From Haliclystus octoradiatus (taxonomy: Eukaryota > Cnidaria > Staurozoa > Stauromedusae > Haliclystidae), in NCBI GenBank assembly GCA_916610825.1, contig OU744446.1, positions 1,748,501 through 1,812,500 of the forward strand: a stretch of 64,000 nucleotides of DNA, read 5' to 3'. The notes below the pieces were generated by a model, which was not told where the DNA came from, made no database searches, and was given only the letters and a program-made list of their open reading frames with translations. Below, piece after piece: positions 59,201 to 64,000 of this stretch. The stretch's first letter is position 1; each line of letters begins with the position of its first letter. The position numbers and the translations under genes are program-made.

Positions 59201-62200
59201 AAGACAGTCCTGCAACTTGTGCTAATCTGAAATTGGGATGAGGGATGAACTGTATATGATATGCCTCACAGTCACATGCGCTAGCCGGACTCATATTGCT
59301 TCAGACTTTCAAATTTTCAATGGCAATATACAACAATCGAGACACTCAGCTGTTTTATTTTGAAAATATGTCATGTTGTTTAGCATTGACATTCTGCAAT
59401 TGCAATACCCTTTCTCATACCACGTTAAGAAACGTACCTGCTGGGCATTCATCGTGGTTACATGATACTACGTGATGGACTGGTCCTGTACATGACTTGC
59501 CACCATTGGAAGGCGCTGGGCTATCACACGATCTCAATCGAAATTTTGTTCCTTTTCCACAGGATCTACTACATTCTGTGAATGATGACCATCTTCCAAA
59601 TGCTCCATCAACTAAATTGAATAAATTAGGAATTTCTGCAATAATAAATACTGTTTTCCGGACATCAATCTATTGGGTATGCAGGATGCATAACCTCAGC
59701 TATATGATACGAGTAAATACACAGCATGTTTGGGATCCCATATGTGTCGGTCATTCAAGATGGTTGTTCAGCATGAGCCTGTATAGCATGAGTCAATTTC
59801 TGTATAGTACACTTTCAATTTTGTGGAACTTTAATGGGTATAAAAATGTAGTTCTGTTGCGGCAATTTCTGATAATATCTCTGAGAAGATTGACTTTAAA
59901 AAGAAAAACAGACCAAAAAGAAGGTTTAATCTCCTTACTGAGAATTTTCTTAATGTTTCATCAAGATATTTTATGAGACCTAAGAAAGTGAAAATCAAAT
60001 TGAGTTTTAAATAATTCAGAGTATTTTCTTATCTTTGCGTAAATAGTCCAACTGAACTGCAATTAACATCTTCAAAACACATGTGAAGAATCCACCTTTA
60101 TTGACATCTTCTCCGGGGGCAGGGACATATCAATAAATCCTCAATAATATGTTTTTGATTGGCCTCATTCACCGCAATATCCAAAAACGTTCGGGTGCAG
60201 GATTATTGGCAATGATGTGTTTTCAATATGGCATAGATCATTTATTGTTTGGTTGCAAAGAAAATATGGTGGAAGTCTTTAGATATATTGACTTATATAT
60301 ATTGAGGCTCATTCCACTCCCAACACCAAAACCATGAAAATGATTTGAGGTGTTGTAAAAACACCACGAAAATGTGAAAAAAAAGTAAAAACCACTAAAT
60401 TTTCAAGTCATAAAAAGTTTGAAAACCATGAAAACATCCATACTCACGATGTTAAAATGTGAAAATGCCTTGAAAATGCCATGTAAAGACAATAAAATTT
60501 CACTTTTTTTCTTGGTTTTGATACCAGTAGTGTTCAGAGTTACAGCTGTAGGATTTCCATATCAATACCGATACAATATCTCACCTGGGCATGGGATATT
60601 TATACATTGAACTCTTTGACTTTCCGAGCCTCTGCAAGGCATTCCACCGTTGCTCGGTGCTGGATTATTGCATGTCCGTCTTCTCATCTTGTAACTTATG
60701 CCACATGTTTTATCACAATTGCTGTATGATGACCATAAAGTCCACATCCCGTTAACTGAATTAGGAATAACGATAAAACGGATATTGATAGTGTTAAGAT
60801 TGCTCATCTATATCTAGTTAGTTTATAATCGTAGTCATTTAATCAAACATATCTATTTAATTCATAATTAAGTTCTAATTATATTTTCCATTCTACTTCT
60901 AACCTCTGTTTGAATGTAGCCTCTTTTAGTTAATGCAGGTGCTTATATTTTTGTGACATTAAAAATAATTTGTCTCTTGGCTCGGCTTGCGAGTAGTAAC
61001 GCCCGAGACATATTTTTGACAACACTAAACATTAAAATTACTTATAATTCAGTACAAAAATATAAAATCGTTGCACACGTAGTTATTCTTCTGTGTCGTG
61101 TCATAACATGTAGTAAGACCATGGTCGAACACACAAAGCTGTGTTACAATTTCGAGACAGAATTACGTCCGAAACAGATAGTATGGGAATAAAACATTCA
61201 CTTCCGTTGGTTTACCTGGACTTGGACCCATGTGGCACTAACTTATTGTAAACAATTGGACAAGGCTGGAATATGAGATGAAGAGAGTTGCGAAGTTTAT
61301 AAACAAGTTCCATAATGATAGAAGTGACAAACTAATTTTTAATGTGGAACTAAATCTACGTTCATTTATATTTTGTACTATAGATAATGTATATATGTAT
61401 AAAACATGAGGATTGAATATTTACCTGGACAAAGCTTCAAATTGCAGTTTATCGTTTGCTTTAAATTTTCATCGCACTTTATACCTCCATGATCTGGTGC
61501 TGGGTTATCACAGGTTCGAGATCTTGTTCTTGTTCCTTCACCGCATGATGACGAGCATACAGAATATTTACTCCATTCAGAAACGCCACCATCAACTGAA
61601 ATATATACATTGATTGAAATAGATTATTTTCCAACTGTTTATACTATAGCTTACATGAAAAATGTCTAACCAGTGTGATACATAGAAATATATAGATATC
61701 ATATGCCAATTAGAGTAAAAGAAAATGCTTATTCCATCCAATAGCTATTATTTTATCTTATTATAAGCGTTTCTATATTACCCTCCGTCTTATCGAATTC
61801 TTGTGTTCACAATTGCTGAGCAGCTGTATAGAAGTCTTATAAAAATTTAATTCTTCGTAATTGGAAACTATTGCTGCTTAATTCTATAATATCTGACCTG
61901 GACAAGGAATGTTTTTACATTGAACTCTTTGACTCCTTGAACCCCTGCAGCGTTTTCCACCATTGCTTGGTGCTGGGCTTGTGCACGTTCGTGTTCTCAT
62001 CTTGTAACTTACTCCACATGATTTTCCACAAGTGCTGTATGCTGACCATGATGTCCACTCACCATTCACTGTAATCATAGATATGTATATGGAACGTCAT
62101 ATTTCTAAGATCCCTTGTATCAGGTGATGTATTATTTAAGGGTTAGAGACTGACGCAAGTGTTTTGGTTAAGAATAGCTGCACTGTAAGTTGGCTGTACA

Positions 62201-62609
62201 ATGAGCGAGAAATTGTATAATCCACGAGGCTGCCGAGTGATTATATAACCCATATTGCAAAAGAAAATGTTTAATAATTGATTCTAAAATAGAAATATCT
62301 TATATGTTGTCAAGGTCGAATCGTCGAACCATCTTTAGAAGTAATGTTGTTGTTAACCCCCCTTACCATTCGCCATAGCCGAATCATGACATTCTAATTC
62401 ATTTCGAATCACACATCAAGGAGTGTTTTTTTCATTGACAGCGTTTCGATACTATATAGGGTTTTAATGAATGAAGACTTTCACTCGCGGTAATTAATTG
62501 ACGTACCTGGACGCGATTTGACAAACAAATAGAAGTTGTGACCACCTGCACGCGCATGTACCGTAACATATCCAAAGCGGTCAATTTGCTCTAATTGTGC
62601 GGCCAAAGC
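55596..62609 (-). CDS. TSP1-repeat / SUEL-lectin extracellular protein gene (5' end not found)
   Basis: Exons in transcript order: 62609-62507, 62068-61898, 61595-61425, 60755-60585, 59611-59438, 58563-58393, 56830-56660, 55892-55596, all GT-AG, with phase 1 at every TSP1 border. The first encodes about 34 residues (AALEQ-type start, IDRFGYVTVHARAGGHNFYL) of unknown family. Then come six TSP1 domains with normal features: WTSWSAYSTCGKSCG, WSKYSVCSSSCG, WTLWSSYSNCDKTCG, WSSFTECSRSCG, WSTWSAYGNCATTCG, WSRYSECSRSC. The last exon is a SUEL/rhamnose-binding lectin domain: ECEGGKLSLRC, ACYGRHNRSTC, CSINATNLVFGDPCVGTKKY, LEVSYVC. Such proteins are secreted and bind carbohydrate. At 55595 either the donor GTGAGT is used or the frame stops two codons later (GEL then TAA), which would make the lectin C-terminal. 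Confidence 0.82.
56241..56322. repeat. (ATC)n trinucleotide tract
   Basis: About 27 ATC/TCA units with one CTT interruption, in the 55893-56659 intron. Confidence 0.97.
57117..58345 (+). mobile_element. TIR-bounded element with a short spliced-looking ORF
   Basis: The left part (57117-57260) has CTCGATTTTATTGTTCTAGT just before it, then CACAAAGTCAATGGGGAAAA with CGCTCCGAAAGTT and TAATTAAATATCAGT. The right part (58127-58345) is its inverted match: ACTGATATTTAATTATATC, GAGCGTCTTCCCATTGACTT with TGTGT, and GACAATAAAATCGGGAAT. Inside, 57478-57738 is an open frame (MSDSEQIESEPSVAKSRTDE ... KRKRSEP ... KLQLTG) ending at a strong donor ACAG/GTAAGT. No recognised domain. It lies in intron 56831-58392 of the TSP1/lectin gene, in the opposite direction. 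The short element at 41035-41480 shares its arms. Confidence 0.55.
57478..57738 (+). CDS. Unknown 87-codon first-exon-like ORF inside the TIR element
   Basis: Starts ATGTCTGATTCTGAACAAAT and runs open to the donor CAG/GTAAGTC. Composition is more even than the surroundings. The product is acidic then basic (NFLKTVDEIMSVADEQHG, SSAKRKRSEPQP). It could be exon 1 of a transposon protein or a captured host exon. No second exon was recognised before 58090. Function unknown. Confidence 0.4.
58966..59135. repeat. Diverged relative of the 5206-5424 element
   Basis: AATGGGGTGTTTACATGAGG with TGGATCAACCCAG corresponds to the reverse of the right end at 5380-5424. Later GATGGGATCATTG resembles its GATGGGATCCCA. 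Within the 58564-59437 intron. Confidence 0.4.
59612..60584. other. Intron of the TSP1/lectin gene
   Basis: 973 bp between TSP1 exons 4 and 3 counted from the low-coordinate side. A run rich in ATGAAAA/GAAAATG words at 60330-60480 is the only visible structure. No exon or transposon ends seen. The neighbouring introns 60756-61424, 61596-61897 and 62069-62506 are likewise featureless apart from a CACGAGGCTGCCGAGTGATT piece at 62222-62240 that recalls the foldback centres at 10721 and 54968. Confidence 0.5.
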
Positions 62610-63235
62610 CTAACACGTAAGTTATCATTACAAAATGGCGATCAGAAGCAGGCGTTAAACGAAGGAAACCTATGACTTATATTTAGATTACACTTTATAT
62701 TTCTTAATGAAAATTGAATACTTGTTTACACTTCACAATAGAAATTTACGATTAAATGGATTCAGAAAAACTTTTATTATCAAGTCAAATAGTCGACGGC
62801 ATAAATCTTAATTTCTGAATGTCATGGCCTATTATTTGATTATTCTATGGTTCTAGACACACTGTAGCCGAGAATCTATATCGCTAAAAAGGTAAGCACA
62901 TAATAAACTATGACTTATCTAAGTTTGAAACTGTTGACACTATTTGATAATGCTTCAACAAAGAGCAGCTCGATATTGATTTTGCAAAAACACGACAGTC
63001 GACTTCAACAAAATCTAGAAAACCTTCGATAGGCCTACGTTGGCAATAAAAACTGTCTGGTTCTTCTAAAAGCGCACACTAATTAATCTCAAACTGGTTG
63101 CACATTTAAAATAATTCATTAACTACTATGATTCTACGTTTGACTATCATTGCTTGACTCTTTGATACCAAAGTTATTTAGTTTGCAAAATATGAATTAT
63201 ACTATACTCATTCCGCTTTGTTGACAAAGTCTCAA
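62610..63235. other. Non-coding stretch upstream of the last recognised exon
   Basis: AT-rich, no exon with homology found on the minus strand and no repeat ends. Further 5' exons of the TSP1/lectin gene, including its signal peptide, are presumably beyond the window or too short to see. Confidence 0.4.
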
Positions 63236-64000
63236 AGCCATCTTTTTCTTTTTGAATTATAAGGTCTCTCAAATCAAAGCAAGATATGCCGATGACTACA
63301 TATCACTCAACATGTATCACATGCATAGACATGTATTGACGTAAATTGATAAAATTTCATGAAAAAGCTTTATCAAGTTTATTATGTTTAGATATATAAC
63401 CATCCAGGTTGACAAAGGTTTTTTGGGGGGAGGGGGGTCAAAATGCTGGTCTTTCACTTAAACTTGTAGGTCTATCCAAATAAATTGAGACATGCAGATG
63501 ACTAGATATCACTAGATACTACTCTTAGATATGTATCGAAGTAAATTCAAAATATTTCTCGAAAAAGGATCCAGTTTATATTTAGATATAGCCGCTTAAG
63601 TTGACAAAGGGGACATTTGGGGTTTTTCAAAAAGCTGGGCTTACACCTTCTCCAACTTCTAGGTCTCTCAAAGTGAAACAAGGGATGCTGATGATTAAGT
63701 ATCATTAGAGATTACTCTTTTACAAATTATATTGAAGTAGGTTCAAAACATGTCTTGACAAAATATCAAGTTTATATTCAGATTGAGCCATTTAAGTTAT
63801 CAAAGGGGGCATTTGTGTCTTTTCAAAAAGCCGGATTTACACTTTTTCTAATTTCTAGGTCCCTCATATTAAAATAAGGGATGCCGATGACTAGATATCA
63901 ATAGAGATTTCTCTTAGACAAGTATTCAAAACATTTCTTGAAAAAATATCTAGTTCATATCTAATAATAAATAAACACAAAAATTAGACATTCATATCAT
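63236..64000. repeat. Degenerate ~200-bp tandem repeat, four units
   Basis: The marker GATGACTAGATATCA-type occurs at 63291, 63497, 63690 and 63886 (spacings 206, 193, 196). Each unit also has CTAGGTCTCTCAAA, TTGACAAAGGGG-type and CAAGTTTATATT-type segments. The array appears to run off the window end. Confidence 0.85.

Noticed and set aside
59497-59976. 159-codon plus-strand frame
   Set aside because: Its first part is the reverse side of a TSP1 exon and the rest is intron; no homology.

Overview
This is an AT-rich metazoan genomic window. The genes are split by GT-AG introns and the spacers are full of DNA-transposon debris. The gene set (KHDC4, NUDT2, CCSAP-like, SLC26A11-like, and thrombospondin-type-1/lectin extracellular proteins) with LINE, Penelope-like, tRNA-SINE and many foldback repeats fits a marine invertebrate. 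A tunicate or another invertebrate deuterostome is my best guess, but nothing seen fixes the species.

Layout. (1) 1-4630, minus strand: part of a secreted or surface protein gene. From its 5' side it has a Cys-rich module over two exons, one normal thrombospondin type 1 (TSP1) exon, then eight complete and one cut-off copy of a near-identical 165-nt TSP1 exon in 244-248 bp units. (2) 4631-9749: no supported gene; foldback and transposon fragments. (3) 9750-16783, minus: six-exon gene for a 356-residue type II membrane coiled-coil glycoprotein with Golgi GOLM-like architecture. It is divergent from (4) NUDT2 (17196-17618, plus). (5) 19491-20045, minus: single-exon CCSAP homologue, divergent from (6) KHDC4 (20410-43756, plus). 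KHDC4 could be rebuilt as a 20-exon, 548-residue reading frame that stays in phase throughout. Its introns hold a nearly whole LINE, a hAT element with a perfect 8-bp target duplication, pogo-type MITEs, SINEs, a TTCATGAAC-rich MITE family and a small fossil of an LTR retroelement. (7) 45724-49558, minus: three-coding-exon SLC26A11-like anion transporter, convergent with KHDC4. (8) 49559-55595: no supported gene; a Harbinger-like element and a Penelope-like remnant. (9) 55596-62609, minus: a second TSP1/lectin gene, with six TSP1 exons in an alternating two-type order followed by a SUEL-type galactose/rhamnose-binding lectin exon. (10) 63236-64000: degenerate ~200-bp tandem repeats.

The genes do not form one pathway. 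They are ordinary cell genes (RNA processing/splicing, nucleotide hygiene, centriole/cilium, Golgi, sulfate/anion transport) lying between two lectin/TSP1 genes on the same strand. The most striking biology is the very recent, intron-inclusive expansion of an atypical TSP1 exon in the first gene, and the alternating-module duplication in the second. I did not find a convincing new defence or mobile-gene system. The nearest candidate is a TIR-bounded element at about 57117-58345 carrying a short spliced-looking ORF, with a deleted relative at 41035-41480.
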